A stretch of DNA of 64,000 nt, from positions 28,298,063 through 28,362,062 of the forward strand of contig CM020619.1 of the NCBI GenBank assembly GCA_009829735.1, read 5' to 3'. Made by a program: the position numbers and the translations under genes. How positions within the stretch are numbered: the stretch's first letter is position 1; the number at the start of each line of letters is the position of its first letter. Of this stretch, positions 1-10,900 are shown piece after piece. This stretch comes from Pyropia yezoensis. Lineage: Eukaryota; Rhodophyta; Bangiophyceae; Bangiales; Bangiaceae. The notes below the pieces were generated by a model, which saw only the letters and a list, made by a program, of their open reading frames with translations, had not been told where the DNA came from and did not search any database.

Positions 1-102
1 AGCGCGGGTGCCCGCGCTTCCCTGGCTCGTCCCGGTTAACCCACCGTACCGGGTCGTAGCCGTCGACGGCTTGTGGGCGCGGGGGACTCCGCACCCGTTA
101 TC

Positions 103-2550
103 ATGTCCTATCCCCAGGTGCTTGAAGAGGAGGAAGACCTCCTGATCGGGGAGGAGATGGAGGACGACGCGCCTGTCGGTCCCGACGCCGCGCGTTACGG
201 GGTGAGCTCGTCTGACGACGACGAGCCTGCGGTGTCCGTCCGTCTGTCGGCCGGAGGACTGTCGTCCGTGTGCAGCGGCACGACGGTGCCGTCGGCCGGA
301 GGTCAGCCCGGCGGTCAACCGCGCGTGGCGGCTTCTACCCCCTCTCTGCCGGCTGCCCGGATGGAGCCTGGTGCCGGTGCCGGCTCACCGCAGCTACCTC
401 AAGATGGTCCGCCCTGCGGCGGAGGTGGCGACCCGCAGCCGACTCCGGCTGGTCAAGGTGGTCCGGGTGTCCGGGCGGTGACTCCTCGAGGCGGTCCCGA
501 CGTTGACGCGGGTGGTGGTGGCGGTGCGACACCCGGTGCGGCGGGTCAAGACGGTGCGGGTGTCCGCACGGCCGGGGCGCCGGCTCCGGAGGCTGTCCAA
601 GTGCCTTCCCCTTCCGAGGCGGGGGCTACGCCGACGGGTGGTGCCGGCGCCGGTACCATACCTGCGGTGCCGCGGGTGTCGAGCGGTCAAGACGCTCCTT
701 CTCCCATGGCGGTTGACACCGGGAGTTACTCCGGGCGGGCGCCCGCCCTTCTTCTTCCTCCTCGGCCTCGTCCATCTCCGACGTCGGCCCCTCTGCCGGT
801 GGTGCGTCCCCCGGCGCCCCCGATTCTTCCTGGTCCTGCCCGGGTTGCCCCGTTGGGTGGCGGCGTCGCCGTGGCGGCGGGTCAACCCGCCATGTCGGGG
901 TCCGACTTGGTGGCTCGGGTTCGAGGCCTCACGGTGCAAGAGTCGATAGAGTCCGATGGGCGTATGCGGGTGGACTTCCACCTGGTGCATCCCCGTGGAG
1001 AGTCCTCCCGGCGCGTCAAGGTGGACCCGAGCTGGGAGCGGGAGTTGGTGCGGCTGGTCAACCAGCCGAACGCGGTCCGGGTGGAACACCATTGGATCCT
1101 GAGTCAGCCGGACGACCGGCATGCGCAGCTCTGGCGCACCCGGGTGGGACGGGGTGAGGTCTACCTCGACCCCAACTTCGGGGTCTGCGACCTGATTGCT
1201 CCCGCGTTGCCGCGGGAGATTGACTACCCGGCTAGTGCTCGGGGGATTGCGGCGGCGGCGGAGCCGGTTGCATTTGGGGAGACGGTGAGCCGTACCGATC
1301 GGTATCCCGACTTTGACTACTACCCGGGGGTACCCCCGTATCTGTCGTTGACGGCTCCCTACCCGCCCATGGCGGGGTTGAAGTCGGCGTCGAGTTGGCG
1401 ACGTAACCATGGTGTCATGGCGGATGCGTTCCGCACGGATATAACGTGTGCGTTGCAGACCGGCAACGGTCGTGCTCCGGTATACACTCCCGTGCGCCCG
1501 CCGCTATGGCAGGAGGGGTGGGAACCCGCCCCTGCTTTCCGGTTTGACACCGGCTCCTGCCTCCGATACTTCGGGAGTGTGTTGGCCTCCCGGCCGGTCC
1601 ACCCGTTGCAGGGTACCTTCACCCTTGAGGTTACCCTCGGGCAGGCTTCATCCTTCTTGCTGTCCGTCCGCCGGCAGGGTCGTCTGTTTCATCTTCCGAC
1701 GGGTGTCCGTCAGCACATCGCGCAGTTGGGCGTGGATCTGATAGCTGCCAAGACCGGGTTGGCCCGGGAGTTCGAAGCCCTGCTGGCTGTTCACGATGCC
1801 GTGAACTGGGCTGGGGTGTTGGCCCTTCCCCCGTACCGGGACCCGCAGGCTGGGGCTTCCCCCTTGCCTCGTCACTCGTTGCGTGTCCGGCGTACTCAGC
1901 CGGGTGAGCCTAGTTGCCATGGGTGGGCGTCCACCGAGGCCGTTCCTGACCTGGGTATTCCCATGGTTATCCATGACCCTCTTCAGGTCCTTGCTCCGTG
2001 GTTCGGTAACCCGATGCCGGCGGCGGTTGGCCGTCGTCCCCGAGAGTGGGGCTCTGTGGGTGGGGAGCGTGAGGTGTCCCGTCGTCGGGCGGAGTACCGC
2101 CGTGGTTACGGTGGAGCCCCTTCGGTAGGGTCCTACCGGGCCTCGTATCAGGTGCCACCGGCTCCGGTGGTAGCCGTGTCGGCTCCTATGGCTCCTCTGG
2201 CTGCGCCAGTGTCACCTCCCGCCCCTGTCCTACATGACGGGGGTCCCCGTCTCTGGTATGAGGGCGTTGACGCCCTTGTTACCCGCGCCATGCGTGGGGG
2301 TCTCTCTGTTAGCTGGGGGGATATCCCCCCAGGTGCTGCGCTGGTTGGGTCAGCGCGTTGCTTCGGTGGCGTGCTGGACCGCCTCCAGAAAGCTCTGGAG
2401 GACGTGGAGGCTGGCCGCAGCACCCTCGTCCAGCTATGCACCGAGGTAACTCGGGTGGTCGACCGTCGTGACGTTGCCGACCGGTGGAGCACGGAGGTCT
2501 ACGCGCTTACGCGTGAGTGGCCTCCCTCGGGCAGTGGGTCTACCCACTGA
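103..2550 (+). CDS. Element A antisense ORF, unknown protein (815 aa)
   Basis: This long ORF lies downstream of pol on the opposite strand, convergent with pol. The frame is open from 73, but the first ATG is at 103, giving 815 codons and ending in TGA at 2548-2550. Roughly the first 270 residues are low complexity (Pro/Gly/Ala with acidic and Ser-Asp patches). A more complex core follows from about residue 280. Around nt 1570-1818 it has FGSV, RRQGRLFHLP and NWAGV motifs, which align by eye with the antisense ORF of element B. I recognise no known domain. The second copy (52359-53650) is broken by single-base indels, so this copy is the better reference. It may act in packaging, targeting or regulation of the element, but that is not shown. 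Confidence 0.75.
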   Translation: MSYPQVLEEEEDLLIGEEMEDDAPVGPDAARYGVSSSDDDEPAVSVRLSAGGLSSVCSGTTVPSAGGQPGGQPRVAASTPSLPAARMEPGAGAGSPQLPQDGPPCGGGGDPQPTPAGQGGPGVRAVTPRGGPDVDAGGGGGATPGAAGQDGAGVRTAGAPAPEAVQVPSPSEAGATPTGGAGAGTIPAVPRVSSGQDAPSPMAVDTGSYSGRAPALLLPPRPRPSPTSAPLPVVRPPAPPILPGPARVAPLGGGVAVAAGQPAMSGSDLVARVRGLTVQESIESDGRMRVDFHLVHPRGESSRRVKVDPSWERELVRLVNQPNAVRVEHHWILSQPDDRHAQLWRTRVGRGEVYLDPNFGVCDLIAPALPREIDYPASARGIAAAAEPVAFGETVSRTDRYPDFDYYPGVPPYLSLTAPYPPMAGLKSASSWRRNHGVMADAFRTDITCALQTGNGRAPVYTPVRPPLWQEGWEPAPAFRFDTGSCLRYFGSVLASRPVHPLQGTFTLEVTLGQASSFLLSVRRQGRLFHLPTGVRQHIAQLGVDLIAAKTGLAREFEALLAVHDAVNWAGVLALPPYRDPQAGASPLPRHSLRVRRTQPGEPSCHGWASTEAVPDLGIPMVIHDPLQVLAPWFGNPMPAAVGRRPREWGSVGGEREVSRRRAEYRRGYGGAPSVGSYRASYQVPPAPVVAVSAPMAPLAAPVSPPAPVLHDGGPRLWYEGVDALVTRAMRGGLSVSWGDIPPGAALVGSARCFGGVLDRLQKALEDVEAGRSTLVQLCTEVTRVVDRRDVADRWSTEVYALTREWPPSGSGSTH

Positions 2551-2727
2551 GGAGTGCTATTGTTTGTGCGGGGGAGGGCCCCGGCAACCCTTATGGTAGC
2601 CGGGTAGTAGTGAGTATAAACTCATCCCCTTTGGGGGCATTGCTTGCCTCTGTTTGCTGCCCTGGGGAGTACCCCTTCTGGCTCAGTGGTGCCTTGCCTC
2701 CCGTCCAACTTCTTCCGGTAGGTTCAT

Positions 2728-2784
2728 GCTTGGGGAGGTCATCCTCCCTCACTTGGTGTCTTGGCTTGGGGAGGTCATCCTCCC
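2728..2784. repeat. Two 21-bp direct repeats, each a GGGAGG/CCTCCC hairpin
   Basis: GCTTGGGGAGGTCATCCTCCC occurs at about 2728-2748 and 2764-2784, spaced 36 bp start to start (shown here as one unit of 21 bases). Each unit can fold as a GGGAGG/CCTCCC stem with a TCAT loop. The same pair is present in copy 2 at 52127-52147 and 52163-52183. Confidence 0.85.
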
Positions 2785-2861
2785 GTGTAAGCTCCCTAGT
2801 TACTTCGATATTATCGGAGTTAGCCTTTACCTTTAAGTTAACTTATTGAGGTTCAGGTTTT

Positions 2862-2973
2862 ACTTAGTTACCTAAGCTTAGCTCTACTTAGTTACCTAAG
2901 CTTGGTTCGACTTAGAAACCTAAGTTTGGTTCGACTTAGAAACCTAAGTCTGATTTGACTTAGAAACCTAAGT
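2862..2973. repeat. Five 24-bp-period palindromic repeats
   Basis: Units start at 2862, 2886, 2910, 2934 and 2958, exactly 24 bp apart. Three read ACTTAGAAACCTAAGT and two read ACTTAGTTACCTAAGC. Every unit keeps the CTTAG/CTAAG stem with a four-base loop. The array lies between two convergent genes and is conserved in copy 2 (51938-52049). There are no unique spacers, so it is not a CRISPR array. Confidence 0.9.
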
Positions 2974-3052
2974 CTGCCGTACCCACGTCACACCCTACTT
3001 AGTAGGTATAAGCCTCACCCCCCAACAGCCGAAGTCGGTGTCGGTTGGGTTG

Positions 3053-6000
3053 TTACAGTAGGCGTCGTCGCCTCATGTACGGCATGAGGAGTTGGCGGGG
3101 TATATTTGCCGCCTGTTCCCAGGTGGGTGAGTCGTATCCGACCCACATAACCTTGACGTACCAGGGTCCTGGTAGGTCCGGGTCGGTGTGTCCGACCACG
3201 CTCTCTACTTGGTATGGAATCCCATCCGGTCCCACCGGGTCATCTGACCGGTGGGTTGTAAGAGCTTCATGTAGCAACCCAGCCGGTACCGGCTGAGGCT
3301 GTTCCGGCATCGGAGCAGGTGTGACATCATTCATGCTGATGCGTTGAATCTCCGTATCGGAGTGTAAGATAACAGAGTGGTCATCTCTGTGGAGGATCTG
3401 GTACGGTCCCTTGACCGGTTGCATAAGCTTGTTCCCCCGGAACTTCTGGTGTCTGATGTAGACCCAGTCACCTGTTACCAGGGTTGCGTTGCGCACCCGT
3501 AGTCGGGCGTCGAAGTTCTTCTTATATCGAAGTTGTGTTCTGTCAAGGGCACCCTTGAGCTTAGGAATCATCCACGATAGCTTGGCCAACCAAGCTAGGT
3601 GGATGCGTTCGGCGGGTAGGCCCTTCGGTGTATCATACCGAGTGCACCTGCCGGGTGGCAGCGTCAGGTTACCGACGCCTAGTGGCATGACCCACTCCAG
3701 CGGAGCAATGTTTGTGCTCCGATGTGGCCTGGCATTGTATGCCAGGGTGAGTACGGACAGAAGCCTGTCCCAAGTGTTCGTGTGCTCGGCCACGTAGCAC
3801 TGTAGCATCTTTACGATGGTGCGGTTGAACCGCTCTACCTGCCCGTTGGACTGCGGGTGGTAGTCGGATGCCCGACGTGGTTCGATACCGAACATGCCCA
3901 GGACCTTAGTGCAGAATGCCGACGTAAGGTTTGCTCCGTTATCGGAGAGGAGTTGCTTCATGACTCCGTATGCACTGATCCAGTGGTCAACCACTCCGTT
4001 CATGGTCGTGTATGCCGTATCATTCGGGATGGCTGCCGCTCTTGACAGCTTAGTGAAGCGGTCAGACATGACCAGGATGTACCTGTTCCCTTCTTCCGTT
4101 ATCGGAAGTGGCCCGAGTATGTCGATAGCGACTTGCTCGTTGGGCCCATCAGGTGGGAATAGCTTCATGGCAGACGCCCGCCTATGTAGACTCATGCGGT
4201 TACGTGCACAGGGGTGGCATCCCCTTACGTGGTCGACCACGTCGACGGCCATTGCTGGCCAGTAGAAGAACCTTCGCATTGCTGCGAACATACGTGAACC
4301 CCCCGGGTGTCCGGCTGTAGGGTTCTCATGTTCTCGTTCCATGACGGCTTGCCGTAAGGACACGGGAACCACGACGTGATGTCGTCCATCGGCGGGTGCC
4401 CGCCGGTATATGAGTCCGTCTTCGTTCTCGGAGAAGATGCCGGCCGTACCGGCCAGGAGGTTAGCACGATGACGTCTACAGTCATCGTCGTTGGCCTGTG
4501 CCTCGCGGAAGTCCGCGAGGGTCAATGGGCACGCAAGGTGTGCCATGGTATGGTCAGCCATACCCTGGGTAGCATTACCCACCATGCACACCGGTACTAC
4601 CGGGATGTCCTCGTCCACCGGGCGGGTATCCCCGCTCGGGGTGTCGAGTCGAGACAACGCGTCTCCGAGGTGGTGGGTTGACCCAGCCTTATACACCGTG
4701 CGGTAGTCGTGCTCGGCCATCTTCAGCCTCCATCGGGCTAGCCTCCCATGGCTATCGGAATCCTTGTCACCAAGGTTGAGGAGCCATCGTAGGGGTTCGT
4801 GGTCGGACCTCACGATGAACCTGGAGCCCTCCAGGTATGGACGGAGCAGTTGCACTGCCCATATAACTCCGAGGCATTCACGCTCGGTGGCACTATAGTT
4901 CCGCTCAGCCGGGTTGAGTGTCCGGCTGAAGTACCCTACCGGACGTAGGTCCGGGATAACGTTGTCGGTACCTATCAACGTCTCTCCCTGTAACAGGGTG
5001 CATCCCACTTGTGTATCACACGCATCGACATCGATGACGAAGGTACCCCGTCTATGCGGTAACGCAAGGACGGGTGGGGCTAGTAGGGCTCGCTTCAGCG
5101 ACTCGAATGCCTCCTCTTCGCTAGGCGAAGGGGGTTGGAGTACCTTGGGTAAGGTACTGCTCGTAAGAACCGTTAACGGTTTAGCTATCCGAGCGAAGTC
5201 CTTGACGAACCGTCGGTATACATTGCACATTCCCAGGAAGCTCTTGAGCTGCGTCTGGGTGTTAGGGAACCGGGCATCCCGGAGTGCCCGGGTATTGGCT
5301 TCGAGTACCCCTAGTTTACCAGGGGTTATCTGGTGGCCCAGATATTCGACCGTCTGTTGGAAGAAGGCGCACTTCTTCAGACGCAGGGTTACCCCGGCGT
5401 TCCTCAAGAGGGTGAGTACCTCGTCAACATGTTGTACATGGTCATCCATGTTACGCGAGAAGACGATGACGTCATCGAGGTACACTAGGCAGTTACGCCA
5501 CTGCACCCCCGACAGTATGATGTCGATAGCCCGCTGGAATGTAGCGGGGGCGTTGGACAATCCGAAGGGCATCCTTAGGAACTCGTACACTCCACTGTGA
5601 CAGACGAATGCCGTCTTGGGGATATCCTCGTCCGCCACCGGGATCTGCCAGTATCCGGCATTGCAGTCGATGGTGGTAAACACCGTAGCCTCCCCCAGGG
5701 AGTCGATGCATTCATCCATCCTTGGTAGAGGGTATGAGTCCTTCTTGGTAACCAAGTTGAGGCGTCGATAATCGATGCAAAACCGAGGGGTTTGATCCTT
5801 CTTCGGCACAATAACGACTGGGGCACCCCATTCCGACATCGAAGGTCGGATCACCTTAGCTTCACTCATCCTCTTCACTTCTCCATCAACGATCTCTCGT
5901 TGCATAGGTCCCGCTCGGTGCGGTTGTGAGCGGGCGGGTCGTGCGCCTGGTACCAGGTCTATACGATGTTGGGTTGCCCCGATGGTCCCCAAGGCCCCGC

Positions 6001-7218
6001 CTGTCCACATAACGTCATGCTTTCTTAGCATCCGTCGTACCCCTTCGGCTACCGAAGGGGGAAGGTGGTCGAGGTCAGCCTCGGCCAGTGCCTTCAAGGC
6101 CTCTTGGTCCTTTGGCGGCAGGTCCGCCGGAGCCGCCGATGGGTTAGGCTTCCCGTCATTGGGTTGCTGTCGCTCGGTGGTCTCGGCGACCGCCAGTACT
6201 TCAAGTGGTTCCACTTGACCTTCCTTATCAGGGGTAAGGATATCTCCTTCGTAGAGTTCGGCAATCCCGAGGATAGTTCCCTTCGGGAGGGTGACTGCCT
6301 TACGGCGATAGTTCGCCATCACTAGGAGGGACGACCCTCCTGCTGGGAGGTCTATGAGACCGTTGGCCATGGTCAACCCATGGCGCTTGTACGTCCGTAG
6401 GTTGGACTGGACTCTGCAGATGCCTGCGAGGTCGCAGTTAACCGGGAGGACTGTCTCTGACAACGGCTCAAAGCGAGTTCGCTTGGCCAACCGAAGTGTC
6501 TTCGGCTCGACGCTTGCGTACACCTCAGCCACGTTAACGTGGCTTCCTTGTAGCGTCAGGTCCCTGACGATAGCCGTATGTCCTCGCTTCGTCCCGTCGG
6601 CTTCTTGAAGCTCGACGGTCCTCCGGCCTGGCCGGATTGCATCAACGTGAACGTTGATGAAGGTGCACCCCAGTATGCAGGGCACCGATAGCGTTTCACA
6701 TACCAGGAAGTCAACTTCCGTGGTGAGATCCCCGATGGTAACCTGCAGCGACATCGCTGCGGTCGTACGAATGAGTCGACCATTCGCGTCCTTGATGGTG
6801 GGTCCCCGAGTCACTCTGACTCGTGGAAGCCACTTGTCCGGGAGGGTATCCTTCCGGATAAGGTTGGGTCCAGCCCCTGTGTCCAGTACAGGGTAGTACG
6901 ATCGTGTCGACTGGGGGTCAACCCCCAGTGTGGCTGATACCTTGAAGTTCTCCAAGGTAAACAACACATGTCCTACACCGATATCCGGTGTAGCTCGGGC
7001 ATCCTGAACAGGGCCCTTGTCTGGTTCAACGTGACGGGGCTTCCCGTCCTCTCCTCCCAACCTTGGAGGTTGGTCATCAATCCCCTGACGCCGTGTCGTC
7101 GGGGCCGGAAGGTGTACCCGGGGTTGATGCGGCGTCGGCTCAACCGCGCTCTCCGTGGGGCTTTCCCCGCGGTACTCCGGGGTGGCTTGCTTGGGTAACC
7201 CCAGCGCCCCCCGGTCAT
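3053..7218 (-). CDS. pol: Element A Pol polyprotein, copy 1
   Basis: This is a polyprotein of protease (LDTGAG), reverse transcriptase (YLDD), RNase H (FVIDVDA, RSDHEP, DALSR), integrase (HHCC zinc finger, SDNGAN, NGQVERF), GPY/F (KGPYQIL) and a C-terminal chromodomain (VMWVGYDSPTWEQ). It would copy the element's RNA to DNA and insert it; chromodomains usually bind modified histones. I place the start at ATG 7218, matching copy 2 and the ATGACCG context of element B. A run of four G at 7120-7123, against five C in copy 2, shifts the first 33 or so codons out of frame. The apparent longer ORF reaching back to 7450 is therefore probably an artefact of that base. Downstream of the run the frame is open to TAA at 3053. 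Confidence 0.9.
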
Positions 7219-7226
7219 CCTTCCTC

Positions 7227-8360
7227 TTACTCGTTTCCCGCCCTTGGTAGGGTGCTGTCCGCCGGGACATCCGGCTGAGGAGGTGCCCCCTCGACGGCCA
7301 GTACTCCACCTGGAGCTGGCTGCCTACCCGGTGCGGGTCCGGGTGCTCGGGCGGGATACCCCCCGGTGGATGCCTTGCGTTGCGCCGCTGCCCGCCGAGA
7401 CTCCTCGGGGATGAGTGGGCAGGAAGACACCCAGTGCTGGGGATCCCCACACAACATACACCCGGACGTGCCGGTCCCCCCTTGAGTTCGCATCGGGGGT
7501 AGCCACGTAGCTACGGTTGCCTCCCTCGGCGCCCGAGTGCCTGCTCCCTGGTAGGCCTTGGGTCCTTGGGTCAACCGGAACATGGACTCCCCCCAACCGG
7601 TTGGGTCGGGCCCGCAATCTGCGGAGGTGCCTCCGTGCGCACCGCCCATGTTGGCAAGGGTTGGTGAGGGTTACCCGTCACTGGGGAGTACCCCGTAGTC
7701 CGCACATACGGGACGCGCCGTCCCGTTCCTTCTTTGACCTGGAACTGGGTTCCAGCCGGGCGATGTACGCTACCGTACCATGTTCATCAATCACCGGCGT
7801 CGCCGGTAGCAACAGGTGGCCCTGTTGGTCGACTAGAGGGTCATCCTCACCAATAGGGGTATGTTCCGGTCGCCACCAGTACTGGTGCGGCCTTACGTTC
7901 CACCTTCTCTTGCCTCGGTACCGGGGTAAGACTGGGCTTGCCTCCTCACCCTTGGGCTTCGGGGCCAAGGCACACTCCGGGTGTAGAACCCGGTAGCGTC
8001 CCCTAGGGACTTGCACATATGCATCAGTCGACTGAAGTTCGTCCGTGCCGTGTTGGCGCCCCGTGCGGATATCCGCACGTAGTTGGGTACTCCTGCGAAC
8101 AGGATGGCCCGTAGCTCCCCTTCTCCGAGGAGCTTCCCCAGCTCGTAGTCGAGCTCTTGGATCCGGCGTCCAAACATCTCCTCATCCTCCAGGACTGGGC
8201 GGTGGCAGTGCGAAGGGCCGATAGTGGTCCTCGCACTTGTCCTCACTGAGGTAGCTGCTCAGCAGCTCCTTCAATATCCCACGGTAATCCATGGGGTGGC
8301 CGCGACCCTCATTCCGGCATCGGGATGCCTGGCGAAGAATGCCTCGCACCCGTTCATCAA
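7227..8360 (-). pseudogene. gag: Element A Gag, C-terminal part, frameshifted (copy 1)
   Basis: This is the C-terminal part of the nucleocapsid/capsid protein, ending in a CCHC zinc knuckle (CMLCGDPQHWVSSC) about 75 residues before the TAA at 7227-7229. The 5' part is lost in the N gap. Compared with the intact copy at 45500-47683, the frame is broken by at least five one-base homopolymer differences (for example near 7525, 7600, 7757, 7992 and 8175). They cluster in this kilobase while pol beyond it is open, which suggests low-quality sequence at a contig end as much as true decay. Confidence 0.8.
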
Positions 8361-8860
8361 NNNNNNNNNNNNNNNNNNNNNNNNNNNNNNNNNNNNNNNN
8401 NNNNNNNNNNNNNNNNNNNNNNNNNNNNNNNNNNNNNNNNNNNNNNNNNNNNNNNNNNNNNNNNNNNNNNNNNNNNNNNNNNNNNNNNNNNNNNNNNNNN
8501 NNNNNNNNNNNNNNNNNNNNNNNNNNNNNNNNNNNNNNNNNNNNNNNNNNNNNNNNNNNNNNNNNNNNNNNNNNNNNNNNNNNNNNNNNNNNNNNNNNNN
8601 NNNNNNNNNNNNNNNNNNNNNNNNNNNNNNNNNNNNNNNNNNNNNNNNNNNNNNNNNNNNNNNNNNNNNNNNNNNNNNNNNNNNNNNNNNNNNNNNNNNN
8701 NNNNNNNNNNNNNNNNNNNNNNNNNNNNNNNNNNNNNNNNNNNNNNNNNNNNNNNNNNNNNNNNNNNNNNNNNNNNNNNNNNNNNNNNNNNNNNNNNNNN
8801 NNNNNNNNNNNNNNNNNNNNNNNNNNNNNNNNNNNNNNNNNNNNNNNNNNNNNNNNNNNN
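8361..8860. other. Assembly gap of 500 N (gap 1)
   Basis: Exactly 500 undetermined bases, a conventional placeholder size. The left flank matches element A gag at 46547 and the right flank matches element B gag at 30314, both inverted. If the contigs come from one locus, the missing piece is the reverse complement of 30315-46546, about 16.2 kb. The reading frame that appears to cross this gap is not a real fusion. Confidence 0.95.
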
Positions 8861-9843
8861 TTCTTCTTGGCACGGCCCATGGCTCGGGCCTGGTCAGGAC
8901 CATACGCCACCGACTTGTTGTGGAGGGCGTAGGTCTCACAGTCAAAGATCCTCTGGTAGACCGGGTTGGCTACCTGGATCTTGGGCGGCACCTCACGTTG
9001 AGGGAACAGCCGCTGTGGCACTGGGGTAAGTTCACCCACAGTGCCTGTAGTCCGGCGCGGCGCGCTTGGTGTAGCCGCCGGCGTTTCCGAGGGGAACTCC
9101 CCCGTGAAGGGCGTACGCCCCACCGCGTATGGTGTGGCTCCCTCGTTGGGAGTCACAGGGGTCGCCCCCTGTTCAGGGCGACCCGAGATAGGTGTCAGGG
9201 GGGGCACCCCCTGCGCCTGCGGGCTCGAAGGCCCCAATCCGGTCTGGACATTAAGGCCATCTGGCAAACTCGCCACAATCTGATTCAGAATAGTATTCGT
9301 CATCGTGACCACCAGGTCCGGCAAAGTCTGCCGCAACACATTGGTCGCCTCCCGACGGACAGTTTCCGCGAGGAGTGGATTGACGACTCCAGTTGAGTCT
9401 CGGTCCGCCTCCGGGAGTCCACCTGAGGGGTAACCACGTTCCTCAGGGGTCTCAACCGGGGGCATGGGCGCGAGCCCATCGCCGACCAACGGAGGTCCGC
9501 CGTCCTCCGAAAGCCTAGTTGGCGATGGCTCCATGCCAAAGTTGGCTCCAACCCGAGTGGAACTCGCGGGGACAGTCCTCACCCCTTGGGACGTTCCCGT
9601 TGAGTATACCACGCGGTGGCCAGACTTCGGCCCACCCACGTCAGAAGTGTCACCCGAGTGAACTCCCGACTGAGTCGGGGTGGCCTGTTGCCCGCCCGCA
9701 CTTCCAGTCCTGCTGGCTTGAGGGACCTCTAGTCCCTCTGCGACCCCAGGTAAACCCACCTGTGTCTCACCAGTATTCAAAGGCACTGAAGTACGTGCGT
9801 CACCCGTGTACTCCCCGGACGACGGGGGGTCCGAGCTAGCCAT
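8861..9843 (-). CDS. gag: Element B Gag, N-terminal part (redundant copy)
   Basis: These are the first 327 or so codons of element B Gag, starting at ATG 9843 and cut by the gap at 8861. The stretch is Pro/Gly/Ser-rich with a conserved end (QVANPVYQRIFDCETYAL) leading into the capsid-like region. It is the exact reverse-complement counterpart of 29332-30314 and sits next to the same host sequence. It is therefore probably the same insertion assembled twice, not a second element. Confidence 0.85.
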
Positions 9844-9962
9844 GTTGGCTAACGATCCGTATGACACGGTCCAAGTCCACCGTTCCTCTGAGACAGAGGG
9901 CCCCCTACACCCGGGTGCACCCGGAGGTAAAGTTTACCTCTGTCCCCTGCTGCTCCACCAAA

Positions 9963-10430
9963 TGTGGCAAAAACCACTCGCACACACAGTACCCAAGTTG
10001 GGGCGGTGTGCGAGGGCTGCCTCCCGTGTCGGGGGAACCGGAAGAAGTGCAAGTCGCACACACTCTATCCCTGTTGTGGGGCAATCCCCCCACGGACAAA
10101 CAAGAAGATGGTGTGTGGTCCAACAGTTTCTTGGTCGGGACGGGGACGCAGGGCCAAGCCCCGCTGTCCCTCCCCTTATCCCCCCAGGGTCCACTCAGAA
10201 TCTCGCCACTCAGAATCTCCCACCCCAGCACCTGCCCACCGGGCCACACGAAAACTCAAGACGATAAATGCAGAAAACCCTCAAATCCAAGTTGGATTTA
10301 CTACTAAGCTAACTATCCCGAACTTAGGGAATATGGACCCAAATGCAGGGGGAGGAACGGATCAGGCTAGTGGCCTGCCGCCCCTTGCATGGCACGTGTT
10401 GCCCCCTACCTGGGGGTCAATACTGCCACA
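9963..10430 (-). repeat. Element B 5' LTR (redundant copy)
   Basis: A 468-bp LTR bounded by TGTGGCA and TGCCACA, identical by eye to 28745-29212. The primer-binding site TGGTGGAGCAGCAGGGGAC lies at 9942-9960 on the minus strand. The target-site base set GTTGC (GCAAC on the minus strand) follows at 10431-10435. The 119 bases between LTR and gag (9844-9962) are the 5' leader. Confidence 0.95.
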
Positions 10431-10863
10431 GTTGCTGCTCGCAGGGGCTTCGTTGAGCTTTCCGGTGCGCGGGCCTCGGTCCCGGGCCGTGCGGTCCGCC
10501 GCCGTGCTACACTCGACGGCACCTCAACGAACGGCTGGCTGCTGTCTCGGGCTTTACCGCCGCCGCCACCGCCGCCACCGCCACCGCCACCGCCACCGCT
10601 CACGGTGCGTGATGAATGCGGCGGGGCTCCTGTTCGCCCCTTCCCCTTGGCACAACCAACAGCTGAGATAACAGGTTGGGCGCCAGGACTCCCGTCGCCG
10701 ACACGACCGCCTTTGTCGTCGGCGGCGCCGGGGACATACTCGCTTCCGCTGTCGCCGTCGCCGTCGCCATCGCTGCCGCCGTCGCTGCCGCCGTCGCTGC
10801 CGCCCTCGCTGCCGCCGTCGCTGCCGACGTCGCTGCCGCCGTCGCCGTCGCCGTTGCTGCCGA

Positions 10864-10900
<37 letters not shown>

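Larger units (their letters stand above)
2551..3052. other. Non-coding spacer between convergent pol and antisense ORF
   Basis: About 500 bases separate the stop codons of pol (minus strand) and the antisense ORF (plus strand). No ORF is convincing here. The spacer is less GC-rich than its flanks and carries two sets of short hairpin-forming direct repeats, listed separately. A shared 3' processing or termination region for both convergent transcripts is a reasonable inference from its position. Confidence 0.6.
1..8360 (-). mobile_element. Element A, copy 1 (Ty3/Gypsy chromovirus, partial)
   Basis: This is a partial LTR retrotransposon read on the minus strand. In order it holds the end of gag, pol, a non-coding spacer with hairpin repeats, and a long antisense ORF on the plus strand. 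No LTR is present: the 5' end is lost in the gap at 8361 and the window starts before the 3' LTR. From about 1252 to 8360 it is the reverse complement of 46547-53650 and differs mainly by single-base homopolymer changes. Classification rests on the protease-RT-RNase H-integrase-chromodomain order in pol. Confidence 0.9.

Noticed and set aside
2862..2973. A CRISPR-like array
   Set aside because: The repeats are 24-bp tandem units without unique spacers and lie inside a eukaryotic retrotransposon.
3053..7450. A 1465-codon pol frame in copy 1 reaching back into gag, suggesting +1 frameshifting
   Set aside because: Copy 2 has one more C at 47787-47791, which moves the natural pol start to ATGACCG at 47692, the same start context and relative frame as element B. 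The longer frame is best explained by a missing base.
8182..9867. An apparent Gag fusion across gap 1
   Set aside because: The left part is element A Gag and the right part element B Gag; the 500 N merely happen to keep a frame open.
9861..10307. ORFs of 100-150 codons inside the element B LTRs
   Set aside because: They occur in every LTR copy on both strands, overlap the ends of the LTR and resemble no protein; they are chance frames in non-coding LTR sequence.
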